64,000 nt of DNA from Nocardioides ginsengisegetis (GCF_014138045.1 NZ_JACGXA010000001.1:307501-371500); one strand, 5' to 3'; counted from the first letter of the stretch, positions 20,134 through 29,339 are shown. Numbers and translations: made by a program. Notes: generated by a model not told the origin, from the sequence alone.

Positions 20134-21299
20134 GCGAGGACCACGACGCCACCACCCGGTCCTACCGACCCGGTGACTGGTTCGGCATCTTCGGCGCGAA
20201 CGCGACCGTGATCCTGCCCCCGACCGAGAAGCCGCGCGTCGCCGCGCTCTGGGAGCTGCTGGACGCCGGTGCCGGGTTCGACGAGGCGCTCGACGCGCTC
20301 ATCGCCTCGGGCCTGCGCGAGCTCCCGGGCTTCGTGCTGGTCAGCGAGGGCGACGGCGAGACCAAGGTGGTGCTCCGGGGCGCCGCCACGGCGACGTTCA
20401 CCGTCGAGGGCGCCCCCGTCGTGGTCGAGGGCTCCAGCGCCAGCACCTGGGTGGAGCGGTCGCTGCGCGGCGTCACCGCAATGGTCGTCGAGGTGGCCGA
20501 CGCGGAGGGCGGCGCCGGGGGCGTGGACCTGGTGATCGGCGGCGGCCTGGTGCGGGTCGGCCGCGTGGACCAGCCGCCCCACCTCGCCGTGCAGGCGGGC
20601 GAGCACCGTGCCGAGCCCGAGCCCGAGCCCGAGCCCGTGCCCGTGGCCGACGACGAGCCGGACACCGACGCGGTGGCTGTCGTCGAGTCGCCGTTCGACC
20701 CGGAGCCCGAGCCGGAGCCCGAGCCGGAGACCGAGCCGGAGCCCGAGCCGGAGCCCGAGCCGGAGCCCGAGGACGGACCCGCCACCGAGGCGTGGCTCCC
20801 CGGCTTCCCCCCGCTCCCGGCCGAACCTCCCACCCACGACGGCGACCACGACGGCGAGACCCAGGCGGTCGGCTGGGACGCCGACGAGCTCGGTCGCCCG
20901 CAGCCCGGGATCCCCGGCCAGCCGCCGGCGCCCCCGGTGACCTCCCGTCCGGTCGCCAGGCTGACCTTCTCCAGCGGCGAGACCGTCGACGTCGACCGCG
21001 CGGTCCTCGTGGGTCGTGCCCCCGAGGCACGACGGTTCACCTCGACCGAGCAACCCCGGCTGGTGACCGTGCCGAGCCCCAACCAGGAGATCTCCTCCAC
21101 CCACCTGGAGATCCGGCCCGGCTCCGGCGTCGACCACGGCTCGGCGGTCGTCACCGACATGGGCTCGACCAACGGGACCGTCGTCGTCCAGCCCGGCCTG
21201 CCGCCGGAGAACCTCCAGCCCGGCATCGCCGTCCAGCTCATCCCGGGCGCCGTCATCGACCTCGGCGACGGGGTCTCGATCCAGGTGAGCAACCCCTGA
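20130..21299 (+). CDS. FHA-domain protein with Glu-Pro repeat linker
   Basis: A 389-residue protein. Residues about 1-150 form a conserved alpha/beta region of unknown kind that begins with [19 protein letters not shown]. Residues about 160-225 are a Glu-Pro dipeptide repeat linker, and residues about 285-389 are a forkhead-associated domain with VLVGRAP, the SSTHLEI motif and GSTNGT, the usual phosphothreonine-binding marks. No membrane segment. Its start overlaps the phosphatase stop (ATGA), and its own stop overlaps the CTG of the next gene (CTGA). The EP linker is encoded by near-perfect hexanucleotide repeats and may vary in length between strains. Confidence 0.88.
   Translation: MSEDHDATTRSYRPGDWFGIFGANATVILPPTEKPRVAALWELLDAGAGFDEALDALIASGLRELPGFVLVSEGDGETKVVLRGAATATFTVEGAPVVVEGSSASTWVERSLRGVTAMVVEVADAEGGAGGVDLVIGGGLVRVGRVDQPPHLAVQAGEHRAEPEPEPEPVPVADDEPDTDAVAVVESPFDPEPEPEPEPETEPEPEPEPEPEPEDGPATEAWLPGFPPLPAEPPTHDGDHDGETQAVGWDADELGRPQPGIPGQPPAPPVTSRPVARLTFSSGETVDVDRAVLVGRAPEARRFTSTEQPRLVTVPSPNQEISSTHLEIRPGSGVDHGSAVVTDMGSTNGTVVVQPGLPPENLQPGIAVQLIPGAVIDLGDGVSIQVSNP
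20703..20771 (+). repeat. Hexanucleotide repeat coding for Glu-Pro
   Basis: About eleven tandem units of GAGCCS (S is C or G), with one GAGACC variant, coding for an EP run with one ET. A shorter array of the same type sits at about 20613-20636. In-frame gain or loss of units would change linker length without breaking the gene. Confidence 0.7.
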
Positions 21300-22432
21300 G
21301 CGCGCTGACCGACATCGTCCCCGAGGCCTCGACGTTCCCGGCCGCGGAGCTGGACCGACGCTTCTACGCCTTCACCCTCGACCGGCTGATCGCGTGGACG
21401 CTCGACGGGCTCGCCGCCGTGGTGGCCTGGCGACTCCTCATCGACCGCGACCACGTGGGGGCGGGCGTCGCGGTGATCCTCGCCGTGGTCCTGCTGGTGG
21501 GGCTGGGCTTCTCGGTCCTGCTCGGACTGCGGGGCACCTCGCCGGGCAAGGCCGCCCTCGGCCTGCGGGTGGTCTCGGACGCGACCGGCGCGCCGATCGG
21601 CGTGCCCGCGGCACTGCTGCGCCAGCTCGTCCTGGGGATCTCGACGTTGCCGACGTTCGGCCTGGGCGTCGCCACCCTCGCCTGGACCGCGGTGATGGAC
21701 CCGGGGCGCCAGCGCCGGGGCTGGCACGACCACCTGACCCACGGGATCGTGGTCGACGTACGCCCGATCCCCGAGCTCGTCGAGGAGACCCCCAGCGGGC
21801 CGCGGCACATCGTCAACCTGACCGCGATGCGCCTGGTCCCCGCTCCCCAGGCGGCCCCGGTCCCGACGCCGTCGCGGCCACGGACGCGTACGCCGCAGCA
21901 GCCGCAGCAGCCACCGCAGCCGCCGCCCTTGCCGCCGGCCGCACCCCCGGCGGCACCGCCCGCCCGGAAGCTCCAGATCGGCGAGCCGCTGGTGGCCCCG
22001 CCGTCGACGCCGCCCACCGCTCCGCCTCCGCTCCCGCCGGCGGCGATGGGCCCGCCCACGGCCGAGCGCACGGTCATCCGCACCGACGGGAAGGCGCTGG
22101 CCCGGTGGCGGGTCTCCTTCGACTCGGGGGAGTCGTTCCTCGTCGAGGGCCTGGCCCTGGTCGGCCGGCGTCCCGAGCCGCGCCCGGGTGAGCCGGTGCG
22201 CCACCTCGTGCCGCTGCGCAGCAGCGACATGTCGCTCTCCAAGACCCACGCGCAGTTCCAGGTCGCGGCCGACGGGGTGCTGGTCGTGATGGACCGTGGC
22301 TCCACCAACGGCTCGATCCTGCTGCGCCAGGGGGTGACCCGCGAGCTCGCGGCCGGCAAGCCGACGACCCTGGTCGACGGCGACCGGGTCCGTTTCGGCG
22401 ACCGCACGATGACGGTGGCCCGCGAGGCCTGA
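21296..22432 (+). CDS. RDD membrane domain fused to an FHA domain, probably CTG start
   Basis: About 378 residues. An N-terminal RDD domain begins with [20 protein letters not shown] and has about three membrane helices, including [20 protein letters not shown] long Pro/Gln-rich linker follows, and the C-terminal ~110 residues are an FHA domain ([20 protein letters not shown]). This places a phosphothreonine reader at the membrane, downstream of a phosphatase and another FHA protein. The RDD domain needs a start near 21296, but no ATG, GTG or TTG is in frame until 21420, which is within the first helix. CTG at 21296 overlaps the upstream TGA (CTGA) and has AGGTGA 7 nt upstream. Confidence 0.85.
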   Translation: MSALTDIVPEASTFPAAELDRRFYAFTLDRLIAWTLDGLAAVVAWRLLIDRDHVGAGVAVILAVVLLVGLGFSVLLGLRGTSPGKAALGLRVVSDATGAPIGVPAALLRQLVLGISTLPTFGLGVATLAWTAVMDPGRQRRGWHDHLTHGIVVDVRPIPELVEETPSGPRHIVNLTAMRLVPAPQAAPVPTPSRPRTRTPQQPQQPPQPPPLPPAAPPAAPPARKLQIGEPLVAPPSTPPTAPPPLPPAAMGPPTAERTVIRTDGKALARWRVSFDSGESFLVEGLALVGRRPEPRPGEPVRHLVPLRSSDMSLSKTHAQFQVAADGVLVVMDRGSTNGSILLRQGVTRELAAGKPTTLVDGDRVRFGDRTMTVAREA

Positions 22433-22527
22433 CTCCGGCTTTCGGACACTTCGGTAACGAAGCGATAACGATGCCGTGGCGAGCGTTCTGCATGCGGCCT
22501 TTTCGGAGTCAACTGCTCCGGCATCCG

Positions 22528-22541
22528 TGACCTGAGTCACC
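22528..22541. promoter_or_regulatory. CRP/GlxR-like palindrome
   Basis: GTGA-CCTGAG-TCAC, matching the core GTGA-N6-TCAC of cAMP-receptor-type sites (consensus TGTGA-N6-TCACA) in all eight core positions. It lies 88 nt before the metalloprotease ATG, in a 196-nt gap that holds nothing else clear apart from a GGTAACGAAGCGATAACG direct repeat at about 22452-22469. Confidence 0.45.
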
Positions 22542-22628
22542 CCTGAGATCCGTGGGGTGCGGGGGACGGATCGCGATTTCGGGATGTTGTGCTCATTGCC
22601 GCGACCAGCGGCTCAACGGGAGGCATGC

Positions 22629-25031
22629 ATGAGAAGGACCAAGCTCGTCGCGCTCGCGACGGCTTCTCTGATCAGCGCGGCGATCACGCTGCCGCTGACG
22701 TCGATGGAGGCGGGCGCCACGTCCGCCGCGCCGCACGCCGCCCCGGGCAACGCCCAGGCCGACGCGGCCAGCGTGAAGGTGGGCTCCGACTCGCTGACGC
22801 GCCCGTGGCAGAAGAAGTTCGAGGCCCGCAACCAGGCGGCCCTCGAGAAGCAGCTGCGCTCCGGTGGCCGGAGCACGGGCGACTCGGTCAAGGTGGGCAA
22901 GAACGCCTACGGCCGCGTCGCGCAGCACGGCACCGACCGGATCTTCGTGGTCCTGGCGGAGTTCGGTGACACCGAGCACTCGGCCTACCCCGACGGCGAC
23001 TCCGACGCCCTGCGCGTCAACGGCCCGCGCCACAACCAGATCCCGCGTCCGGACCGGACCACGGACAACTCCACCAACTGGCAGAGCGACTACAACCAGT
23101 CGCACTACCAGGACATGTACTTCAACCGGATGGCGAGCTTCTACAGCCAGGAGTCGCACGGCAAGTACACCGTCGACGGCAAGGTCGCCGACTGGGTGCG
23201 CGTGCCCTTCAACGAGGCCCGCTACGGCCGCAACGTCTGCGGCGGCATCGTCTGCAACAACACCTGGTTCCTGATCCGCGACGCCCTGGCCGAGTGGACC
23301 CAGGCCAAGCTGGACGACGGCTGGACCATGACCCGGATCCAGAGCTACCTGAAGACGTTCGACCACCAGGACCGCTACGACTTCGACGGCGACGGCAACT
23401 TCGACGAGCCCGACGGCTACATCGACCACTTCCAGATCGTCCACGCGGGCGGCGACGAGGCGGACGGCGACCCGACGTACGGCGAGGACGCCATCTGGTC
23501 GCACCGCTGGTACGCCCAGATCTCCCCGTTCGGCACCGGCCCGACGGACGGCGCCCAGTTCGGCGGCGTCAACGTCGGCTCGGGTGGCATCTCCGACCCC
23601 AACGGCGCGAAGGTCGAGATCCCGAACAACCCGACCGGCGTCTGGGTCGGTGACTACACCATCCAGCCCGAGAACGGCGGCCTGTCGGTCTTCTCGCACG
23701 AGTTCGGCCACGACCTCGGCCTGCCCGACCTCTACGACACCTCCGGCAACACCGGTGGCGCGTCCAACAGCGTCGAGTTCTGGTCGCTGATGAGCCAGTC
23801 CCGCGGCACCGCGCCGGGCGACACCGGCATCGGTGACCGGCCCATGCCGTTCGGCGCCTGGGAGAAGTTCCAGCTCGGCTGGCTCGACTACGACGTGGAG
23901 CGCGCGGGTCACACCTCGACGCACGTCATCCGTCCCGGCCAGTCCACCACGGGCTCGGCCTCCAACGGCCTGGTCGTGCTGCTGCCCAACAAGACGGTCG
24001 TCACCGACCTGGGCGCGCCGTGCGACACCTGCGGCGAGCGCTACTACTTCAGCGGCTCGGGCGACGACCTGAACAACACGATGACGCGCGACGTCACCGC
24101 GGGCGGTGCCCTCACCGCGAAGGTCCGCTACGACATCGAGGAGGGCTACGACTACGCCTACCTCGAGACCTCCAGCGACGGCGGCGCCACCTGGGCCTCC
24201 ATCCCGACCAGCCAGAGCTTCACCGGTGAGGACCAGTCCGGCGCCGGTGACGGCACGGGCATCTCCGGCACCACCGACGGCGCCTGGGTCGACCTGACGG
24301 CCGACGTGCCCGCGGGCACCAACGCCATCCGGTTCCGCTACGCCACCGACGGTGGCGTCGCCCTGGCCGGCTTCCAGGTCGACAACATCGCCATCGACGG
24401 CACCGACCTCGGCACCGCCGAGACCGGTGACGAGGGCTGGACGATGGACGGCTTCAAGACGACCAGCGGCAGCGAGTCGGCGTCGTACCTCAACGCCTAC
24501 TTCGTGGACAACCGCCAGTACGTCGGCCGCGACAGGCTGCTCAAGCACCTGTACAACTTCAAGGACGCCGCGCACCAGCCGAACATGGTGGAGTTCTTCC
24601 ACTTCAACCCGGGCGCCCTGATCTCGTACTGGGACACGTCGTACACCGACAACAACGTGGGCGACCACCCGGGCGGCGGCGAGATCCTGCCGGTCGACGC
24701 GCACACGATGCTCAACCACTACCCGGACGGCAGCATCGCCCGGACCCGCGCCAACACCGCCGACTCCACGTTCGGCCTGGCGTACAGCAAGAAGCAGACC
24801 CTGCACATCAACGGTGAGGCCTACACCCTCGCAGCGCAGTCGGCCCAGCCGCTGTTCGACGACATGCAGGACTGGTGGTTCGACAGCGACGAGCACGGCG
24901 GCAGCCCGCACCCGGGCTTCTACCAGCCGGGCTGGTTCTCGGTGAACGTGCCGAAGACCGGCACCACCATCCGGGTCCTGAAGGTCGCCGACAACGGCAC
25001 CATGACGGTCCGGGTCGGCACCTCGAGCTGA
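22629..25031 (+). CDS. Secreted M6-family metalloprotease (immune inhibitor A type)
   Basis: An 800-residue exported zinc protease. The N-terminus MRRTKLVALATASLISAAIT is a signal peptide with likely cleavage near GATSA. A propeptide-like stretch runs to about 110. The catalytic motif is SHEFGHDLGLPD near residue 355, matching HEXXH with a distal Asp, and Met-turn-like LMSQS follows. The C-terminal ~300 residues include a beta-sandwich resembling a MAM or galactose-binding fold (AYLETSSDGGATW, FRYATDGGVALAGFQVDNI). Family members degrade host or environmental proteins. ATG 22629 has GGGAGG 6-7 nt upstream. It is monocistronic, with a strong terminator after it and a CRP-like box before it. 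Confidence 0.93.
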   Translation: MRRTKLVALATASLISAAITLPLTSMEAGATSAAPHAAPGNAQADAASVKVGSDSLTRPWQKKFEARNQAALEKQLRSGGRSTGDSVKVGKNAYGRVAQHGTDRIFVVLAEFGDTEHSAYPDGDSDALRVNGPRHNQIPRPDRTTDNSTNWQSDYNQSHYQDMYFNRMASFYSQESHGKYTVDGKVADWVRVPFNEARYGRNVCGGIVCNNTWFLIRDALAEWTQAKLDDGWTMTRIQSYLKTFDHQDRYDFDGDGNFDEPDGYIDHFQIVHAGGDEADGDPTYGEDAIWSHRWYAQISPFGTGPTDGAQFGGVNVGSGGISDPNGAKVEIPNNPTGVWVGDYTIQPENGGLSVFSHEFGHDLGLPDLYDTSGNTGGASNSVEFWSLMSQSRGTAPGDTGIGDRPMPFGAWEKFQLGWLDYDVERAGHTSTHVIRPGQSTTGSASNGLVVLLPNKTVVTDLGAPCDTCGERYYFSGSGDDLNNTMTRDVTAGGALTAKVRYDIEEGYDYAYLETSSDGGATWASIPTSQSFTGEDQSGAGDGTGISGTTDGAWVDLTADVPAGTNAIRFRYATDGGVALAGFQVDNIAIDGTDLGTAETGDEGWTMDGFKTTSGSESASYLNAYFVDNRQYVGRDRLLKHLYNFKDAAHQPNMVEFFHFNPGALISYWDTSYTDNNVGDHPGGGEILPVDAHTMLNHYPDGSIARTRANTADSTFGLAYSKKQTLHINGEAYTLAAQSAQPLFDDMQDWWFDSDEHGGSPHPGFYQPGWFSVNVPKTGTTIRVLKVADNGTMTVRVGTSS

Positions 25032-25055
25032 CGCACGACTGATCCACCGCACCAC

Positions 25056-25097
25056 CGACGGGCCCCGTCGATCCCTCCGGATCGGCGGGGTCCGTCG
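25056..25097 (+). terminator. Terminator of the metalloprotease gene
   Basis: A 19-bp stem, left arm 25056-25074 starting CGACGGGCCCCG, right arm 25079-25097 ending GGGTCCGTCG, loop CTCC. Two positions are G-T wobbles, the rest pair fully. It ends 24 nt after the stop region and before the leaderless start of the next gene. Confidence 0.88.
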
Positions 25098-25129
25098 CAT
25101 GTGTGGCCGCGCTCGCGTACGTTCGCCCC

Positions 25130-26971
25130 GTGTCCGGCTCCTTCCTCGACCTCCTGCACAGCCAGGCACCGCGCGCGGCGTTCGACGAGGTGGTGGCCGA
25201 GGCGGAGCGGTCCGGGGCCGGCCGTGAGGAGCTCGCCGAGATCCGGCGCCAGTGCGACGTCGCGCTGCGGCTGCGCGAGCTGATCGCCCGGCAGCGGGCC
25301 CGCGAGGCCGAGCTGTCCGCGCTCTACGACACCGCCAGCGACCTGACCGCGATCCGCGACGTCGACGCGATCCTGGCCGCGATCGTCCGCCGGGCCCGGC
25401 AGCTCCTCAACGCCGACATGACCTACCTCTCGCTCAACGACGAGGAGGAGGGGGCGTCGTACATGAGGGTGACCGACGGCGCCCTCACCCAGGAGTTCCG
25501 CACGCTGCGGCTGCCGCTCGGCACCGGCCTGCTCGGCCTGGTCGCGCAGACCGGGGCGCCGTACTTCACCGAGGACTACCAGTCCGACCTGCGCTTCCTG
25601 CACCGCGGCTACATCGACGCCGCGGTCGACGGCGAGGGGATCCGCGCGATCCTCGGGGTGCCGCTGGTGGTCGACGGCCGGGTGATCGGAGCCCTGCTCG
25701 CCGTGCACCGGACCGTGCGCCCGTTCCCACCCGCGGAGGTCAGCCTGCTGACGTCGTTCGCCGCGCACGCCTCGGTGGCCCTGGAGAACGCCCGGCTGTT
25801 CGCCGAGATCGACGAGGCCAACCAGACGATGCGGGCGCACACCGCGGCCGTGGAGAGCGCCGCGAGCGCCCACGACCAGCTCACGGACCTGCTGCTGCAC
25901 GAGGGTGGGGTCGACGAGGTCGCGCGCGTGCTGGCCGAGGTCCTCGGGGCCCGGCTGGCCGTCCACGACCACACGGGTGAGCTGCTCGCGGGCGAGGCGG
26001 CACCGGAGGGCTGGCAGGACGCCGTCGCCGAGGCGGTCACGTCCGGCCGGTCGGTCGCGGCGGGGGCGTCGTACGTCGCCGCGGCGCTGGCCGGCACCGA
26101 GCACCTCGCCACTCTCGTCCTGCACGGTCACGACCGGCCCCTGGAGCTGGCCGAGCGGCGCACGCTCGAGCGGGGTGCCCTCGTCACCGCGCTGGTGCTG
26201 CTCTTCGCCCGCACCGTCGCCCAGACCGAGGAGCGCCTCGGCGGCGAGCTGCTCATCGACCTGGTCGAGGGGGACGCGCCGGCCCTGCAGCTGCGGGAGC
26301 GGGCCCGCCGGCAGCGGGTCGTCCTCGAGGCGCCCCTGGCGTTCGCGGTCGCGGCCACGGGCGGGCTCGAGCGGCACGCCGGCGTCCGGGTCGCCTCCCG
26401 GCTCGCCGCCCAGCTGCGAGGCCTCGCCGGCGAGCATCGCGGGGCCGTCGTGCTGCTCGTCCCCGGCGCGGACCCGGTCGCCGTGGGGCAGCGGCTCGCC
26501 GACGCGGTCGCCGAGGCGGGTGGCGTGGCCACGGTGGGCGTGGAGGCGGCCGACCCGGAGACGCTGCCGACGTCGTACGCCGAGGCACGGCGCTGCCTGG
26601 ACACGCTGGTCACCCTGGGCCGGACCGGTGACGTGAGCGATCCCGCCGGGCTCGGCCTGACCCGGCTGCTGCTCGGTGACAACGGCCCCGAGCAGCTGGG
26701 GGCGTACGTCGAGACGACGCTCGGCCCCGTGCTCTCCTACGACACCCAGCGCGGGACCAGCCTGTTGGAGACGCTCGAGGCGTGGTTCGCCTCGGGCAGC
26801 CGGGTCAAGGACACCGGGGAGGCGCTGCACGTGCACCCCAACACCGTCGTGCAGCGGCTCGACCGGATCGGGGAGCTGCTCGGGGCCGACTGGCGCGACC
26901 CGGGCCGCGGGCTGGAACTGCAGCTGGCGCTGCGGGTCCATCGGCTGCGCCGCAGCCACGGCGACGGGTAG
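25130..26971 (+). CDS. GAF-PucR type transcription regulator
   Basis: A 613-residue regulator. Residues about 45-230 are a GAF domain (LYDTASDLTAIRDVDAILAAIVRRARQLL; GTGLLGLVAQTGAPYFTEDY; VPLVVDGRVIGALLAVHR), which may bind a small ligand. The centre is a second sensor-like region. The last ~60 residues are a PucR-type helix-turn-helix: SLLETLEAWFASGSRVKDTGEALHVHPNTVVQRLDRI. Start: GTG at 25130, 6 nt after TACGTT; residues coded before it are noise. It lies just upstream of and in the same direction as the 3-hydroxybutyrate genes and is their likely activator. That is inference from position. Confidence 0.9.
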   Translation: MSGSFLDLLHSQAPRAAFDEVVAEAERSGAGREELAEIRRQCDVALRLRELIARQRAREAELSALYDTASDLTAIRDVDAILAAIVRRARQLLNADMTYLSLNDEEEGASYMRVTDGALTQEFRTLRLPLGTGLLGLVAQTGAPYFTEDYQSDLRFLHRGYIDAAVDGEGIRAILGVPLVVDGRVIGALLAVHRTVRPFPPAEVSLLTSFAAHASVALENARLFAEIDEANQTMRAHTAAVESAASAHDQLTDLLLHEGGVDEVARVLAEVLGARLAVHDHTGELLAGEAAPEGWQDAVAEAVTSGRSVAAGASYVAAALAGTEHLATLVLHGHDRPLELAERRTLERGALVTALVLLFARTVAQTEERLGGELLIDLVEGDAPALQLRERARRQRVVLEAPLAFAVAATGGLERHAGVRVASRLAAQLRGLAGEHRGAVVLLVPGADPVAVGQRLADAVAEAGGVATVGVEAADPETLPTSYAEARRCLDTLVTLGRTGDVSDPAGLGLTRLLLGDNGPEQLGAYVETTLGPVLSYDTQRGTSLLETLEAWFASGSRVKDTGEALHVHPNTVVQRLDRIGELLGADWRDPGRGLELQLALRVHRLRRSHGDG

Positions 26972-26991
26972 CCCTCGGGGACACTGATCGG

Positions 26992-27020
26992 GCCCAATGG
27001 TGTGTTGCGCGCACATGGGC
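26992..27020. promoter_or_regulatory. Possible operator upstream of bdhA
   Basis: Nested inverted repeat: GCCCA (26992-26996) with TGGGC (27016-27020) and TGTG (27001-27004) with CACA (27012-27015). The left arm has 4 extra bases. It covers where the -35 of the bdhA promoter would be (-10 TAGCGT at 27040-27045). Candidate site for the GAF-PucR protein. Confidence 0.35.
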
Positions 27021-27052
27021 GGTGCTGTGCTGCCGCGCCTAGCGTGGCGGGC

Positions 27053-27814
27053 ATGCAGGAGACCGCTGTCACACCGCTCGCCCACCGCACCGCCCTCGTC
27101 ACCGGGGGCGCCAGCGGCATCGGCGCCGCCGTGGCCACCAAGCTCGCCGAGCTCGGCGCCGCCGTCACGGTCCTGGACCGCGACGACGAGGGAGCGGCCA
27201 AGGTGGCGGCCTCGATCGGCGGGGACCACCGGGCGATCGACCTGACCGACGGCGCCGCGATCGACGCCCTCGACGTCGAGGCCGACATCCTGGTCAACAA
27301 CGCCGGCGTCCAGCACGTCGCGGCGATCGAGGACTTCGACCCCGACCAGTGGGTGCTGATCCAGAAGCTGATGCTCGAGGCGCCGTTCCGGCTCGCACGC
27401 CGGCTGCTGCCGGGGATGTACGACCGCGGCTTCGGCCGGATCGTGCACGTCTCCAGCGTCCACGGGCACCGTGCGTCGCCGTACAAGGCCGCCTACGTGA
27501 GCGCCAAGCACGGCCTCGAGGGCCTGTCGAAGGTGATCGCCCTGGAGGCCGCCGGCAAGGGCGTCACGAGCAACACCGTCTGCCCCGGCTACGTGCGCAC
27601 CCCACTCGTCGAGGGGCAGATCGCGGCGCAGGCCGAGACCCACGGCATCGCCGAGGACGACGTCCTCGACGACGTGCTGCTGGCCCGCACCCCGGTGAAG
27701 CGGCTCGTCGAGCCCGAGGAGGTGGCCGACATGGTCGCCTACCTCTGCGGCACCAACGCCGCGTCGGTCACCGGCTCCTCCTTCCTCCTCGACGGCGGCT
27801 GGACCGCCCAGTAG
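27053..27814 (+). CDS. bdhA: 3-hydroxybutyrate dehydrogenase
   Basis: A 253-residue short-chain dehydrogenase that oxidises 3-hydroxybutyrate to acetoacetate with NAD. Cofactor motif TGGASGIG near 22, NNAG near 84, catalytic Ser in VSSVHGH, and YxxxK as YVSAKHG near 152. The segments NNAGVQHVAAIEDF, SVHGHRASPYKAAYVSAKHG and CPGYVRTPLVE match the 3-hydroxybutyrate dehydrogenase subfamily well. ATG 27053 is 7 nt after TAGCGT, so probably leaderless. It is 91 nt upstream of the MHS transporter gene and likely in one transcription unit with it, giving uptake and first oxidation of the ketone body. Confidence 0.92.
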   Translation: MQETAVTPLAHRTALVTGGASGIGAAVATKLAELGAAVTVLDRDDEGAAKVAASIGGDHRAIDLTDGAAIDALDVEADILVNNAGVQHVAAIEDFDPDQWVLIQKLMLEAPFRLARRLLPGMYDRGFGRIVHVSSVHGHRASPYKAAYVSAKHGLEGLSKVIALEAAGKGVTSNTVCPGYVRTPLVEGQIAAQAETHGIAEDDVLDDVLLARTPVKRLVEPEEVADMVAYLCGTNAASVTGSSFLLDGGWTAQ

Positions 27815-27905
27815 GACCACCCAGGCCCCGCACCACCCGCACCACCCGCACTTCCCGCAGCACCGCAGCACCCATCACCCGTGCAGGATTCGAAAGGACC
27901 ACCGC

Positions 27906-29249
27906 ATGACCACCCAGACCATCCCGACCGAGGACCGGGGGACCGGCTCCGGCAGCCGTTCCGTCGGCAAGGTCGTCTTCGCCAGCCTGATCGGCACCGC
28001 GACCGAGTGGTACGACTTCTTCCTGTTCGGATCGGCCGCCGCGCTGGTCTTCGGCGAGGTGTTCTTCGGCCAGATCGGTGGCACCACCGGCACCCTGTAC
28101 GCCTTCATGACCTACGCGCTGGGCTTCGTGGCGCGGCCCATCGGCGGCGTCGTCTTCGGTCACTTCGGTGACCGGGTCGGCCGCAAGAAGATGCTGGTCG
28201 CCTCGCTGCTCATGATGGGCATCGGGACGTTCGCGATCGGCCTGTTGCCGACGTACGCCTCGATCGGCATCGCGGCCCCGATGCTGCTGGTCTTCTGCCG
28301 CCTGCTCCAGGGCTTCGCGGTCGGCGGCGAGTGGGGTGGCGCGGTGCTGATGGCCGCCGAGCACGGCAGCGACGGCTGGCGCGGCTTCTGGTCCTCGTGG
28401 CCGCAGGCCGGTGTGGCGCTGGGCAACCTGCTCGCCACCGGTGTGCTGTGGGTCCTCGCGGCCGTGCAGTCCGAGTCCGCCTTCCTCGACTGGGGCTGGC
28501 GCATCCCGTTCCTGCTGAGCGCCGTGCTCGTCGCGGTCGGCCTGTGGGTCCGCCTGACCGTCGAGGAGTCGCCGGTCTTCCAGGAGGTCGCCGACCAGGT
28601 CGAGAAGAAGGACCGCGGCCTGCCGATCCTCGAGGTCATCAAGGAGTACCCGCGCGAGGTCTTCGTCGCGATGGGCATGCGCCTGGCCGAGAACATCAGC
28701 TACTACATCTTCACGGTCATCTCGATCACCTACGCCACGACCTACATCGCGGTGGACAAGCCGGTCATCCTGCGCGCGCTGCTCATCGGTGCGGCGATCC
28801 AGTTCTTCGTGGTGCCGGCGTTCGGTGCGCTCTCGGACAAGGTCGGCCGCCGGCCGCTCTACCTCGCCGGTGCGGTGGGCGTGGCGATCTGGACGTTCGT
28901 GTTCTTCAACCTGCTCGACACCAAGGAGCCGTCCAAGATTCTGCTCGGCGTCGTGGTCGGGCTGATCCTGCACTCGCTCATGTACGCCCCGCAGGCGGCG
29001 TTCTTCTCCGAGCTCTTCGGCACCTCGGTCCGCTACACCGGCGCCTCGGTCGGCTACCAGCTCGCCTCGATCTTCGCCGGCGCGCTGGCCCCGATCCTGG
29101 CCCTGAAGCTGCTCGGCGACGTCAACGACGGCAACACCACCGCGGTCGGCATCTACGTCGCGATCGCCTCGGCGCTGACCATCGTCGCGGTGCTCTTCGC
29201 CCACGAGACGAAGGCGTCCTCGCTGCGCCACGACCGCGTCCTCAAGTAA
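27906..29249 (+). CDS. MHS-family MFS symporter, probably for 3-hydroxybutyrate or a related acid
   Basis: A 447-residue, 12-helix transporter of the metabolite:H+ symporter branch. Typical marks are GTATEWYDFFLFGSAAALVF at the first helix, the loop GHFGDRVGRKKMLV, and RLLQGFAVGGEWGGAVLMAAEH. Members carry organic acids, betaine or ketoglutarate; the substrate is inferred from its neighbour bdhA. The gap of 91 nt before it is rich in CACCACCCGCA-type direct repeats and contains no clear promoter. It ends at a strong palindromic terminator. Confidence 0.9.
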   Translation: MTTQTIPTEDRGTGSGSRSVGKVVFASLIGTATEWYDFFLFGSAAALVFGEVFFGQIGGTTGTLYAFMTYALGFVARPIGGVVFGHFGDRVGRKKMLVASLLMMGIGTFAIGLLPTYASIGIAAPMLLVFCRLLQGFAVGGEWGGAVLMAAEHGSDGWRGFWSSWPQAGVALGNLLATGVLWVLAAVQSESAFLDWGWRIPFLLSAVLVAVGLWVRLTVEESPVFQEVADQVEKKDRGLPILEVIKEYPREVFVAMGMRLAENISYYIFTVISITYATTYIAVDKPVILRALLIGAAIQFFVVPAFGALSDKVGRRPLYLAGAVGVAIWTFVFFNLLDTKEPSKILLGVVVGLILHSLMYAPQAAFFSELFGTSVRYTGASVGYQLASIFAGALAPILALKLLGDVNDGNTTAVGIYVAIASALTIVAVLFAHETKASSLRHDRVLK

Positions 29250-29278
29250 CGCCGACCCGTCGTTTCTTGACGGTCACA

Positions 29279-29316
29279 CGCGCCGACCCGTCGTCAATTG
29301 ACGACGGGTCGGCGCG
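29279..29316. terminator. Perfect 38-bp palindrome, two-way terminator
   Basis: Left arm 29279-29297 begins CGCGCCGACCCGTCG and right arm 29298-29316 ends CGACGGGTCGGCGCG; all 19 pairs match, followed by TTTC. The same GCCGACCCGTCGT block also occurs just upstream at 29251-29263, and CGACGGGTC again at 29333-29341. It lies between the convergent transporter and lipoprotein genes. Confidence 0.85.
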
Positions 29317-29339
29317 TTTCTGCGTGAAGGAGCGACGGG

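Noticed and set aside
19300..22432. Part of a type VI or type VII secretion locus
   Set aside because: PP2C and FHA genes occur in such loci, but no secretion core genes are present.
27815..27905. CRISPR-like short repeats (CACCACCCGCA)
   Set aside because: Only a few imperfect 10-12 nt copies with no spacers; simple low-complexity DNA.
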